DNA from: Pseudomonadota bacterium
GTDB lineage: Bacteria > Pseudomonadota > Gammaproteobacteria > Burkholderiales > Burkholderiaceae_C
Assembly (NCBI GenBank): GCA_023438115.1
Contig: JAEZEB010000016.1
Coordinates: 1-12,221 of the forward strand
Reading direction: 5' to 3'
DNA length: 12,221 nt
This document shows, in pieces, positions 1 through 6,425 of this stretch (position 1 is the stretch's first letter; every line of letters begins with the position of its first letter). The notes beneath the pieces are model-generated. The model saw only the letters and a program-made list of their open reading frames with translations, searched no databases and was not told the origin of the DNA. The translations under genes and the position numbers were made by a program.

Positions 1-30
1 GGTGATGGGGCGGGTCCAGATGGCGGGCAT
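1..30 (-). CDS. Start of a probable hotdog-fold thioesterase (partial, runs off the left edge)
   Basis: Only the first ten codons are in the window, reading MPAIWTRPIT from an ATG at 30 going left. The pattern M-(x)-IW-x-x-x-(I/L)-T is how many 1,4-dihydroxy-2-naphthoyl-CoA / 4-hydroxybenzoyl-CoA type thioesterases begin (E. coli YdiI begins MIWKRKIT). That resemblance is the sole basis for the name. The start lies 9 bases downstream of the permease stop on the same strand, so the two are probably co-transcribed. No clear Shine-Dalgarno sequence is visible, which lowers confidence that this is the true start. The frame stays open to the window edge. Confidence 0.35.
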   Translation of the reverse strand, partial: MPAIWTRPIT

Positions 31-39
31 GCGGCGATG

Positions 40-1392
40 TTAGCGCGGCGTGCTGGCCGGGGGCGTCTCGACGTTGGGTGCGTCGGCGACGGACACGCCG
101 GCGGACGTGTTCTTGTTCAGCAGCGCAAACAGCAGGATCGCGCCGAAGGTCGCGGTGCCGATGCCGCCCAGCGCGAAGCCGCCGAAGTTGAGCGTGTAGT
201 CGCCCGTGCCCAGGATCAGGGTGATGGCCGCGACGATCAGGTTGCGGTTCTGCGAGAAGTCCACCTTGTTGTCCACCCAGATCTTGGCGCCGGCCACGGC
301 GATCAGGCCGAACACCACGATGCTCACGCCGCCCATCACCGGCAGCGGGATCGCCTGGATCACGGCGCCGAACTTGGGCGAGAAGCCCAGCACCAGCGCG
401 ATGATCGCCGCCACCAGGAAGATCGCGGTGGAATAGATCTTGGTGGCCGCCATCACGCCGATGTTCTCGGCATAGGTGGTCACGCCCGTGCCGCCGGCGG
501 AGCCGCTCACGATGGTGGCAATGCCGTCGCCGAGGAAGGCGCGGCCCATGTAGGGATCGAGGTTCCGGCCGGTCATGGCCGTCACGGCCTTGATGTGGCC
601 CAGGTTCTCGGCCACCAGGATGATCGCGACGGGCGCGATCAGCATCATGGCGCCGAGCTCGAACACCGGCGCGGTGAAGGCGGGCGCGCCGAACCAGGCG
701 GCGTTGGCGATGCCGGAGAAGTCGATCGGCTTGCCCCAGCCCAGGCCGTTGGCGAGGATGGCGTAGATGATGCTGGCGGCGATCAGGCCCACCAGGATCA
801 ACAGGCGCTGCACCATGCCGCGCGTGAACACCGCGACCAGGCCGACGGAGACGAAGGTGACGGCCTGCATCCACTTGTCGAAGTCGGTGGGGGCCATGTT
901 CTTGATCGGGATGCCGGCGAGGTTCAGGCCGATCACCGCCACGACGGCGCCGGTCACCACCGGCGGCATGAAGCGCTCGATCCAGCCGGTGCCCACCGCG
1001 TGCACGACCGCGCCGATGATGGCGTAGAGCACGCCGCAGGCGATGATGCCGCCCAGCGCCACGGCGATGGCGGTGTTGGGGCCGGTCTTGCCGGCATAGC
1101 CGGTGGCGGCGATCACCACGCCGATGAAGGCGAAGCTGGAGCCGAGGTAGCTGGGCACCTTGCCGCCGGTGACCAGGAAGAAGATCAGCGTGCCGATGCC
1201 GCTCATGAGGATCGCCACGTTGGGATCGAAGCCCATGAGGATGGGCGCCAGCACCGTGGCGCCGAACATCGCGATCACGTGCTGCACGCCCATCGCCGCC
1301 GTCTGCGGCCAGGGCAGGCGCTCGTCCGGGGCGACCACCCCGCCTTGCTGCAGCACCGACGCGGGCCGCTCCGTCCAGTTGAACATTCCCAT
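40..1392 (-). CDS. NCS2-family nucleobase (uracil/xanthine) permease
   Basis: A 450-residue inner-membrane protein of the nucleobase:cation symporter-2 family (UraA/RutG type), expected to take up uracil or a related base by proton symport. The chain is almost entirely hydrophobic helices, with length and layout normal for this family. The two substrate-contact acidic positions of UraA have counterparts: Glu262 in VAENLGH and Glu309 in TTYAENIGV, followed by the conserved AIPLPVMGGVS stretch at about 347-357. The C-terminal tail (about 430-450) is polar and Pro/Thr-rich. ATG codons at 1392 and 1386 are both possible. A purine-rich GAGAAGAG directly precedes the first, so I chose 1392. A weak promoter (TTGCGC, 17 bases, TAGCAT) can be drawn at 1426-1454. 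The exact base transported cannot be told from sequence; RutG-like pyrimidine uptake is the best guess. Confidence 0.93.
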   Translation of the reverse strand: MGMFNWTERPASVLQQGGVVAPDERLPWPQTAAMGVQHVIAMFGATVLAPILMGFDPNVAILMSGIGTLIFFLVTGGKVPSYLGSSFAFIGVVIAATGYAGKTGPNTAIAVALGGIIACGVLYAIIGAVVHAVGTGWIERFMPPVVTGAVVAVIGLNLAGIPIKNMAPTDFDKWMQAVTFVSVGLVAVFTRGMVQRLLILVGLIAASIIYAILANGLGWGKPIDFSGIANAAWFGAPAFTAPVFELGAMMLIAPVAIILVAENLGHIKAVTAMTGRNLDPYMGRAFLGDGIATIVSGSAGGTGVTTYAENIGVMAATKIYSTAIFLVAAIIALVLGFSPKFGAVIQAIPLPVMGGVSIVVFGLIAVAGAKIWVDNKVDFSQNRNLIVAAITLILGTGDYTLNFGGFALGGIGTATFGAILLFALLNKNTSAGVSVADAPNVETPPASTPR

Positions 1393-1443
1393 CTCTTCTC
1401 GCCCTCTGTTTGTTGAAGTGGGGCGATGCTAGGTGCAATGTTC

Positions 1444-1463
1444 CGGGCGCGCAAGAACGCCCG
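1444..1463 (-). terminator. Weak hairpin after the alpha/beta hydrolase gene
   Basis: CGGGCG at 1444-1449 pairs with CGCCCG at 1458-1463 around an 8-base loop, 12 bases past the hydrolase stop. There is no T-run after it on the minus strand, so this is at best a weak or factor-dependent terminator. It may also simply be GC-rich spacer between the hydrolase and the permease. Confidence 0.25.
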
Positions 1464-1475
1464 CGCGGCCGTCAG

Positions 1476-2360
1476 CTAGCCGGCGAACACGACCACTTTC
1501 CCGATGACGCCGGGGTCCTTTAGCAGCTTGCGGTGGCCCAGTCCTTCGGTGGGAACGAGCGTCGCGCCGGTGATGGCGTGCGCGAAGGCCTGGCCGTCGG
1601 CGAAGGCGTTGACCGAATCGCCGCGGTCGTGCACCACCAGGGTGGGAATGCGGATGCGCGGGGCTACCGCGTGCGGCTCGAACTGCTGCATCAGCATGCC
1701 TTCGCGCGCCTCGATGCGCCGCTGCATCGCCGCGCGCGTGGCCTCCTTCAGGCCGAAGACGGAAGCGAAGTAGCGGGTGTAGGCACGCGGCGAGGCGGGC
1801 GGAGCGATCAGCACCAGGCGCTCCGCGCCCATGCCGCGGCTGGCCGCATGGGCCGCCGCGCTCGCGCCCAGCGAATGGCCCACCAGCAGGCCGATGCGAT
1901 GGCCCTCCTGCTGCAGCTTGCCGACCGCGTAGTCGATGGCGCGCGCGAATTGCGGCAGGCTGCTGGTGGCGCCGGCGCTGCGGCCGTGGCCCGGCATCTC
2001 CAGCAGCACCGGCCGCCACCCATGCTGCGCGAGCGATTCGGCCAGCGGCAGCAGCTGGCGCGCGTGGCCGCCCCAGCCGTGCACCAGCAGGGCGACGGGT
2101 CCGTGCGGCGCGGCGGGCTGGCTGTAGACCGTGAGCTGCGCGGTCTCGAAAGGCCACTGCGCGATCTTCCAGGCGGCGTCCCAGGGCGCGCTGCGGCGCA
2201 TCCACCGGGGCGGCAGCGGCGTGGTGAACAGCCGGTCGGCCGCGCGCACGGCCAGGCGCGGCCACAGCTTTTGCGAGGTGCCCAGCGCCAGGCGGAACAG
2301 GCGCAGGCCCCAGCCGGCCTGGTAGTAGCCGACGGTCGGGGAAGCGGTGGGGGTGTTCAT
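1476..2360 (-). CDS. Alpha/beta-fold hydrolase
   Basis: A 294-residue serine hydrolase of the alpha/beta superfamily. The core starts near residue 87. HGWGG at 94-98 is the oxyanion-hole loop. GHSLGAS at 161-167 is the nucleophile elbow with Ser163. VVHDRGD at 242-248 supplies the acid (Asp245 or Asp248), and GLGHRK at 273-278 supplies the catalytic His276. The first 80 residues form a basic, Trp-rich extension before the core. No signal peptide is evident, so it is probably cytoplasmic. The start is well supported: AGGAA sits 5 bases before the ATG and overlaps the stop of the 37-residue gene upstream, implying coupled translation. The substrate is unknown; the family includes esterases, lipases and C-C hydrolases. 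It is probably under the adjacent TetR regulator (2557-3159). Confidence 0.9.
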   Translation of the reverse strand: MNTPTASPTVGYYQAGWGLRLFRLALGTSQKLWPRLAVRAADRLFTTPLPPRWMRRSAPWDAAWKIAQWPFETAQLTVYSQPAAPHGPVALLVHGWGGHARQLLPLAESLAQHGWRPVLLEMPGHGRSAGATSSLPQFARAIDYAVGKLQQEGHRIGLLVGHSLGASAAAHAASRGMGAERLVLIAPPASPRAYTRYFASVFGLKEATRAAMQRRIEAREGMLMQQFEPHAVAPRIRIPTLVVHDRGDSVNAFADGQAFAHAITGATLVPTEGLGHRKLLKDPGVIGKVVVFAG

Positions 2361-2369
2361 CGGGTTCCT

Positions 2370-2483
2370 TCAGAAGAAGACGAGGTCGTCGTTGCTGCGC
2401 GGAATGCGGCGCAGGGCGTCGAGCGCGGCGCGGCCGACGCGCCACGCGCCGTAGAGGGCGGCGAAGGACAGCAGGGCGAGCAT
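2370..2483 (-). CDS. 37-residue single-span membrane protein, unknown function
   Basis: A very short gene from ATG at 2483 to TGA at 2370-2372. The product begins MLALLSFAALYGAW, a hydrophobic stretch long enough for a short membrane span. Next comes a basic amphipathic segment (VGRAALDALRRIPRS, about 16-30), and it ends NDDLVFF. It has a good ribosome site (AAAGGA, about 8 bases before the ATG), sits 9 bases before the hydrolase start, and follows a palindrome matching the one in front of the TetR gene. These features argue for a real gene despite its size. The layout (hydrophobic N-terminus, Arg-rich middle, acidic-aromatic C-terminus) suggests a small inner-membrane protein with its tail in the cytoplasm. 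I do not recognise a named family and assign no function. Confidence 0.7.
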   Translation of the reverse strand: MLALLSFAALYGAWRVGRAALDALRRIPRSNDDLVFF

Positions 2484-2497
2484 GGTTGATTCCTTTC

Positions 2498-2513
2498 TCG
2501 CACGGTCGTGCGA
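2498..2513. promoter_or_regulatory. Probable TetR operator upstream of the small-protein/hydrolase unit
   Basis: TCGCACG and CGTGCGA form a perfect 7-bp inverted repeat around a 2-bp centre, 15 bases before the 37-residue gene. The right half continues into AAAT, giving GTGCGAAA. The same half-sites recur at 3173-3188 in front of the TetR gene. The position, just ahead of the ribosome site and downstream of a CATATT -10-like hexamer, would let a bound repressor block transcription. Confidence 0.6.
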
Positions 2514-2556
2514 AATATGGGCGAGGGTCGAGGCGGATGCGATCTGCGTCGCTCGT

Positions 2557-3159
2557 TCAGTTCTTGTAGGTGGCCAGCAGGCGTTCCCAGGTGCGCTGGG
2601 AGCGTTCGGCGGCGCGGGGCTCGCGCAGGAAGCGGGCGTCGTGCACCAGCGCCATGGCGATGGCGCTGATCTCGGCGACCAGCTGCTCGGCGTCGGTGTC
2701 GGGCTTCAGGTGGCCGGCCTCGATCGCCTGCAGCACCGTGCGCCGCAGCGCGGCGCGCCAGCGGGTGATCTCGTCGTGCAGCAGGTCGCGCAGCGGCCCG
2801 TCGCGGTCGTCCAGTTCGAAGGCGCCGGCGGTGTAGATGCAACCCTGCTGCGCCTCGACGTCGCGCACGCGGATGATCCAGCGGCGCACGATCTCTTCCA
2901 GCCGCGGCAGGCCCTTGGGCTGCTGCATGGCGGGCACGAACACCTCGGCGATGAAGCGGCGGCCGAACTCCTCGATCACCGCCTTCTGCAGCGCCTCGCG
3001 CGAGCCGACGCGGGAGAACACGCCGCTCTTGGACAGGCCCACGCGGTCGGCGACGACCTGCAGGGAAATCGCCTCCAGGCCCTCGGCGGCCGCGAGGTCC
3101 AGCGCCGCGCCGACGATGGCGGCACGGGTGAACTCGGCTTTCTGGGTCTTGGCGTCCAT
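2557..3159 (-). CDS. TetR-family transcriptional regulator
   Basis: A 200-residue regulator with the TetR layout. The N-terminal DNA-binding domain spans about residues 8-60, with helix-turn-helix at about 33-52 (LQVVADRVGLSKSGVFSRVG), where SKSGVFSR is the recognition-helix region. A ligand-binding and dimerisation domain follows, containing the stretch GCIYTAGAFELDDRDGP (106-122). It lies 73 bases upstream of, and on the same strand as, the small protein and the alpha/beta hydrolase. Matching palindromes precede both units, so it most likely represses itself and that pair. There is no Shine-Dalgarno sequence before the ATG at 3159. A TAATCT -10-like hexamer ends 7 bases before it, so the transcript may be leaderless. 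The ligand is unknown. Confidence 0.93.
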   Translation of the reverse strand: MDAKTQKAEFTRAAIVGAALDLAAAEGLEAISLQVVADRVGLSKSGVFSRVGSREALQKAVIEEFGRRFIAEVFVPAMQQPKGLPRLEEIVRRWIIRVRDVEAQQGCIYTAGAFELDDRDGPLRDLLHDEITRWRAALRRTVLQAIEAGHLKPDTDAEQLVAEISAIAMALVHDARFLREPRAAERSQRTWERLLATYKN

Positions 3160-3166
3160 GGCGCGC

Positions 3167-3172
3167 AGATTA
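3167..3172 (-). promoter_or_regulatory. Probable -10 element for the TetR gene (leaderless start)
   Basis: On the minus strand TAATCT is followed by 7 bases and then the ATG at 3159. That is the spacing expected if transcription begins at or next to the start codon. A weak -35 such as TTTGCT lies 16 bases upstream. The palindrome at 3173-3188 falls between the -35 and -10 positions, a standard repressor site. Confidence 0.4.
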
Positions 3173-3188
3173 GCACGCCTGTGCGAAA
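3173..3188. promoter_or_regulatory. Probable autoregulatory TetR operator
   Basis: GCAC (3173-3176) and GTGC (3181-3184) are inverted around a 4-base centre, and the match to the site at 2500-2515 extends over GCACG, three variable bases, then GTGCGAAA. It lies 14 bases before the TetR start codon and inside the inferred promoter. Two matching copies in front of two adjacent transcription units support a shared regulator. Confidence 0.6.
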
Positions 3189-3220
3189 AGCAAAACCCGG
3201 CCGACGAACGGCGCTCCGGG
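3186..3220 (-). terminator. Intrinsic terminator of the TRAP-fumarylacetoacetase operon
   Basis: On the minus strand, six bases past the fumarylacetoacetase stop, CCCGG (3220-3216) and CCGGG (3200-3196) pair. An inner GCCG/CGGC stem closes a 5-base TTCGT loop, with a small bulge on the left arm. The stem is followed at once by TTTTGCTTTT. A GC-rich stem followed by a T tract is the standard factor-independent terminator form. Its T tract directly abuts the TetR promoter/operator. Confidence 0.75.
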
Positions 3221-3225
3221 CCTCT

Positions 3226-4554
3226 TCAGCCCACGGCTGGCAGCACCGTCCCCCGGCATTCGCCGAAGCCGATGCGCTTGCGCCCGGGCGCCTCGCACCA
3301 GCCGCGCAGGATGACCGTGTCGCCGTCCTCCAGGAAGGCGCGCTGCTCGCCGGTCGCTCCCAGCTTCACGGGCTCGCGCCCGCCCTTGCTCAGTTCGACG
3401 ATCGCGCCGGCCTCCTGCGGCGTGGGCCCGGACACGGTGCCCGTGCCGAGCAGGTCGCCGGGCTGCAGGTTGCAGCCACCCACGGTGTGCTGCGCCAGCA
3501 TCTGCGCGGGCGTCCAGTACTGGTGGCGGAAGGACGTTGCCGCGATGCGGCTCGCGGTGGCGCCGCGTTCGCGATGCAGCGGCGTGTCGAGCCGCACTTC
3601 CAGCTGCACGTCGACGCCGCCGTGCGCGCGGTTGGCCTCGCCGTCCAGGTAGGGCAGCGGCTGCGGATCGCCGGGCGGCCGCTCGAAGGGAACGCGGAAC
3701 GGCGCCAGCGCATCCATGCTCACCAGCCAGGGCGAGACGGTGGTGCAGAAGTTCTTGCCCAGGAAGGGACCCAGCGGGTTCATCTCCCAGAACTGGTGGT
3801 CGCGTGCCGACCAGTCGTTGAGCAGCACCATGCCGGCGATGTGTTCCTCCGCTTGCGCCATGGGCACCGGCTCGCCCAGCGCGTTGCCCGGTCCGATGTA
3901 GAAGCCCATCTCCAGCTCGAAGTCCAGCCGCGCGCAGGGGCGGTAGGTGGGCTGTTTCGCGCCGGGCGGCATCGCCTGGCCCATGGGGCGGCGGAAGCCG
4001 AAACCCGCTTGGCCCACGCGCAGGCTGGAGGCGCGCCCGTGGTAGGCGATCGGCAGCCACTGGAAGTTGGGCGTGAGCGGGTTGTCCGGAAAGATCAGCC
4101 GCCCGACGTTCAGCGCGTGGTGGATGGAGGTGTAGAAGTCCGTGTAGTCGCCCACGCGCGCATGCAGGCCGTACTCGACGTCTGCCTGCGGCACCAGGCA
4201 GGCGCCCACCGCGTCCTGGATGCGCGCGCTCGCGTCCTGCCGCAGCAGCGCGAAGAGGCCGTGGCGCAGTGCGCGCCACGAACGCGTGCCCCGGGCCATG
4301 TAGTCGTTCAACGCGTCCTGCGCGCAGGCTTCGCACGCCGCCTGCGCATCACCTTCCAGCAAGCCCGTGCGCGCGAGCGCGGCGAGGTCCAGCACCTGGT
4401 CGCCGATGGCCGCGCCGCCGCGGAAAGCCTCGCTGCTGCCGCTGCGGCGGAACACCGCCAGCGGCAGGTTCTGGATGGGGAAGTCGCCGCCATCGTTGGC
4501 CGACGCGACCCAGCTGCGCGCCTGGGGATCGTGCGTGTGGTCCAGCGCCGGCAT
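3226..4554 (-). CDS. fahA: Fumarylacetoacetase (fumarylacetoacetate hydrolase)
   Basis: A 442-residue enzyme of full fumarylacetoacetase length, with the small N-terminal domain (about 1-125) that shorter FAH-superfamily members lack. It hydrolyses fumarylacetoacetate to fumarate and acetoacetate, the last step of the tyrosine/homogentisate route. By comparison with mouse FAH the metal ligands are present: Asp139 in DYTDFYTS, Glu213 and Glu215 in LDFELEMGFY, and Asp247 in NDWSARDHQ. So are Tyr141, the catalytic His146, Arg251, Gln254 and Lys267 (FLGKNF). The C-terminal LGTGTVSGP motif (369-377) is also conserved. The ATG follows the cyclase stop by one base, so translation is coupled. It is the last gene of a seven-gene operon, and a terminator follows. 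No homogentisate dioxygenase or maleylacetoacetate isomerase gene is nearby, so a related acylpyruvate substrate cannot be excluded. Confidence 0.95.
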   Translation of the reverse strand: MPALDHTHDPQARSWVASANDGGDFPIQNLPLAVFRRSGSSEAFRGGAAIGDQVLDLAALARTGLLEGDAQAACEACAQDALNDYMARGTRSWRALRHGLFALLRQDASARIQDAVGACLVPQADVEYGLHARVGDYTDFYTSIHHALNVGRLIFPDNPLTPNFQWLPIAYHGRASSLRVGQAGFGFRRPMGQAMPPGAKQPTYRPCARLDFELEMGFYIGPGNALGEPVPMAQAEEHIAGMVLLNDWSARDHQFWEMNPLGPFLGKNFCTTVSPWLVSMDALAPFRVPFERPPGDPQPLPYLDGEANRAHGGVDVQLEVRLDTPLHRERGATASRIAATSFRHQYWTPAQMLAQHTVGGCNLQPGDLLGTGTVSGPTPQEAGAIVELSKGGREPVKLGATGEQRAFLEDGDTVILRGWCEAPGRKRIGFGECRGTVLPAVG

Positions 4555-4555
4555 G

Positions 4556-5362
4556 TCAGTGCCCCGCCATCAACGCGTCGTCGAAGATGGCCACCGCGCG
4601 GGTCCAGCCCGCCGAGGCGCCGCGGATCTTGTGCGGGAAGCAGCTGATGAAGAAGCCGTCGGGCGGCAGCGCTTCCAGGTTGTGCAGCTTCTCCAGGTGG
4701 CAGTAGCCGATGTCGCGGCCGGCCTTGTGGCCCTCCCAGATCAGGCCGGCGTCACCCGACTCCGCGTATTTCTTCGCCGTGTGCACGAAGGGCGCGTCCC
4801 AGCTCCACGCATCCGTGCCGGTGAGGCGCACGCCGCGCTCCAGCAAATACATGGTGGCTTCGTAGCCCATGCCCGCACCCGCGGCGACGTAATCGGGCTG
4901 CCCGTAGCGCGAGCCGGCCCGCGTGTTGACCACCACGATCTCCAGCGGCCGCAGCGTGTGGCCGATGCGCGCGAGCTCTGCCTCGACGTCCTTCGCGGTC
5001 ACCACGTAGCCGTCGGGGAAGTGGCGGAAGTCCAGCTTCACGCCCGGCTGGAAGCACCACTCGAGCGGCACTTCGTCGATCGCGATCGCCCGTTCCTTCT
5101 CCCCCAGCTTCTGGTTCATGGTGGAGTGAAAGTGGTAGGGCGCATCGAGGTGCGTGCCGTTGTGCGTGTTCAGCTGCACCATCTCCACCGCCCAGCCCTC
5201 GCCGTCCGGCAGGTCTTCCTTCTTCAGCCCGGGAAAGAAGCCGGCGATCTGTTCGGCGGTGCTGTCGTGGCGCAGGTATTCGATCTTCGGGCTGAAGCCG
5301 GGCGGATCGGACTGCACGTCGTTCTCCAGGTAGATCGAGAGGTCGACGAAGCGGCGGGGCAT
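4556..5362 (-). CDS. PF04199 'cyclase' family metal-dependent hydrolase
   Basis: A 268-residue member of the family that includes bacterial kynurenine formamidase (KynB) and isatin hydrolase, enzymes that open or hydrolyse amide and cyclic amide bonds with a divalent metal. The signature HNGTHLDAPYHF is at 67-78, and its His67, His71, Asp73 and His77 match the family's HxGTHxDxPxHF metal site. Other conserved-looking segments are GTDAWSWDAPF (182-192) and GYCHLEKLHNLEALPPDGF (219-237). It is about 60 residues longer than typical KynB, so the kynurenine-formamidase name is not adopted. The start is supported by AAGGAG six bases before the ATG. It lies 25 bases after the SMP-30-like gene and one base before fumarylacetoacetase, implying a step in the same catabolic route, perhaps opening a ring or lactam. 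The actual substrate is unknown. Confidence 0.88.
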   Translation of the reverse strand: MPRRFVDLSIYLENDVQSDPPGFSPKIEYLRHDSTAEQIAGFFPGLKKEDLPDGEGWAVEMVQLNTHNGTHLDAPYHFHSTMNQKLGEKERAIAIDEVPLEWCFQPGVKLDFRHFPDGYVVTAKDVEAELARIGHTLRPLEIVVVNTRAGSRYGQPDYVAAGAGMGYEATMYLLERGVRLTGTDAWSWDAPFVHTAKKYAESGDAGLIWEGHKAGRDIGYCHLEKLHNLEALPPDGFFISCFPHKIRGASAGWTRAVAIFDDALMAGH

Positions 5363-5387
5363 GGCGTTCTCCTTGCGGTGGGGCGCT

Positions 5388-6425
5388 TCACCAGTGGACC
5401 ATCGGCAGGCCGGCCACGGGGGAGCGGAAAAAAGGGATGCGGGTGCCGAGCAGGCTGCCCAGGTAGACGGTGCGCAGGTCCGGGCCGCCGAAGGTCACGC
5501 TGGCCATCCAGGGCGCGATGGTTCCGTGCGCGCGCTGCATGTCCTCGGGCCGCACGGTGCCGGCGAGGAAGCGGGCCAGCAGGTTGGCGCTGGCCTCCGG
5601 ATCGCCGTCGTCCAGCAGCAGGCGCTTGTCGCCCTGCGGCGTGAGGGCGATGAGCTGGTCGGTCATCACCAGCGTGCACCAGAGGTTGCCGTGGGCGTCG
5701 AAGGCGATGCCGTCCGGATAGCCGCCCAGGTGCGAGGGGCCGAACAGCTCGCGGTCGGTGAGCGTCACGCCGGCGTCGGATTCGCGCAGCCGCAGTCGCG
5801 TGATGCAGGGGCCGGTGGTCTCCACGACGTAGATCCACTCCTCCTTCGCATCGAGGCGGATTTCGTTGGTGAAGTAGAAGCCGTCGGCGACCACGCGCAG
5901 GCCCTTGTCGTCCACGACGGCGAGATAGCCGTCCCGCACGCGGCTCGCCGCGGCGGCCGTCCACGGGTTGACGCGCGTGGACACCGTGAGCCATATGCGG
6001 TCGCGCGAATCGCGCAGCACGAAGTTCACCTTGCCGATCGCCAGGCCGTCGATGCGGTCGTAGAGCACGCGCGTCTCGCCCTCGCGCGTCATGCGCTCCA
6101 GCCGGTCGGTGCCGAAGTTGGAGACCAGCAGGTCGCCATTGGCGGCGAAGGCCAGCCCGTTGGGCAGCGTGCCCTGCGTGAACTTGGCCTCGAAGTCCTC
6201 CGGCCGGTCCACCTGCGCCGAGGCGAAGCGATCGTCGCTGCGCTGGCCGATGAAGCGCTGTGTTCCGTCGGGCGCGATGCGCATCACGCCGCCGCGCGCG
6301 TCGGCGGACCACAGCGTGCCGTCGCGCTCGGCCAGGATGCACTCGGGCCGTTGCAGCTCGGTGCCGATGTAGCGGATCGCCGCGCGGTCCACCGTGAAGC
6401 CGTCCAGGGGATTGGTCGTCGTCAT
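5388..6425 (-). CDS. SMP-30/gluconolactonase/LRE-like protein (probable lactonase)
   Basis: A 345-residue six-bladed beta-propeller of the SMP-30/gluconolactonase family, whose members are metal-dependent sugar or other lactonases. Likely metal-site positions are Glu28 (RPECILAE), Asn187 (FTNEIRLD) and Asp238 (YPDGIAFD), with Asn103 in SNFGTD also fitting the family pattern. Repeated blade motifs such as DGTLWSAD, NGDLLVSN and HGNLWCTL are visible. At 345 residues it is somewhat longer than many members (about 290-300). The frame is open far upstream, but the ATG at 6425 was chosen because it forms an ATGA overlap with the stop of the TRAP large subunit and the protein similarity begins just after it. 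No signal peptide is seen. It probably opens a lactone intermediate of the imported compound; the substrate is unknown. Confidence 0.88.
   Translation of the reverse strand: MTTTNPLDGFTVDRAAIRYIGTELQRPECILAERDGTLWSADARGGVMRIAPDGTQRFIGQRSDDRFASAQVDRPEDFEAKFTQGTLPNGLAFAANGDLLVSNFGTDRLERMTREGETRVLYDRIDGLAIGKVNFVLRDSRDRIWLTVSTRVNPWTAAAASRVRDGYLAVVDDKGLRVVADGFYFTNEIRLDAKEEWIYVVETTGPCITRLRLRESDAGVTLTDRELFGPSHLGGYPDGIAFDAHGNLWCTLVMTDQLIALTPQGDKRLLLDDGDPEASANLLARFLAGTVRPEDMQRAHGTIAPWMASVTFGGPDLRTVYLGSLLGTRIPFFRSPVAGLPMVHW

Noticed and set aside
1378..1386. A TTGAACA half-site like that of the operon TetR palindrome, near the permease start
   Set aside because: Only one half is present and it lies in the permease coding sequence; a 7-base match by chance is expected at this scale.
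37..1416. A 459-codon plus-strand open frame opposite the NCS2 permease
   Set aside because: It is low-complexity, rich in His, Asp, Gly and Arg, and mirrors the permease codons. The permease has clear family motifs, so this frame is a composition artefact.
1429..2445. A 338-codon minus-strand frame overlapping the alpha/beta hydrolase
   Set aside because: It is out of frame with the hydrolase, Arg/Pro/Ala-rich and without motifs; the hydrolase frame has the full catalytic triad and a ribosome site.
2482..4647. A 721-codon open frame on the plus strand, opposite the TetR and fumarylacetoacetase genes
   Set aside because: It is a GC-rich shadow frame: the translation is Arg/Ala/Gly/His-rich with no recognisable motifs, and the opposite strand carries well-conserved enzymes.
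4556..5362. Naming the cyclase gene kynB (kynurenine formamidase)
   Set aside because: The metal motif is shared by the whole PF04199 family, the protein is longer than KynB, and no kynurenine-pathway genes lie nearby.
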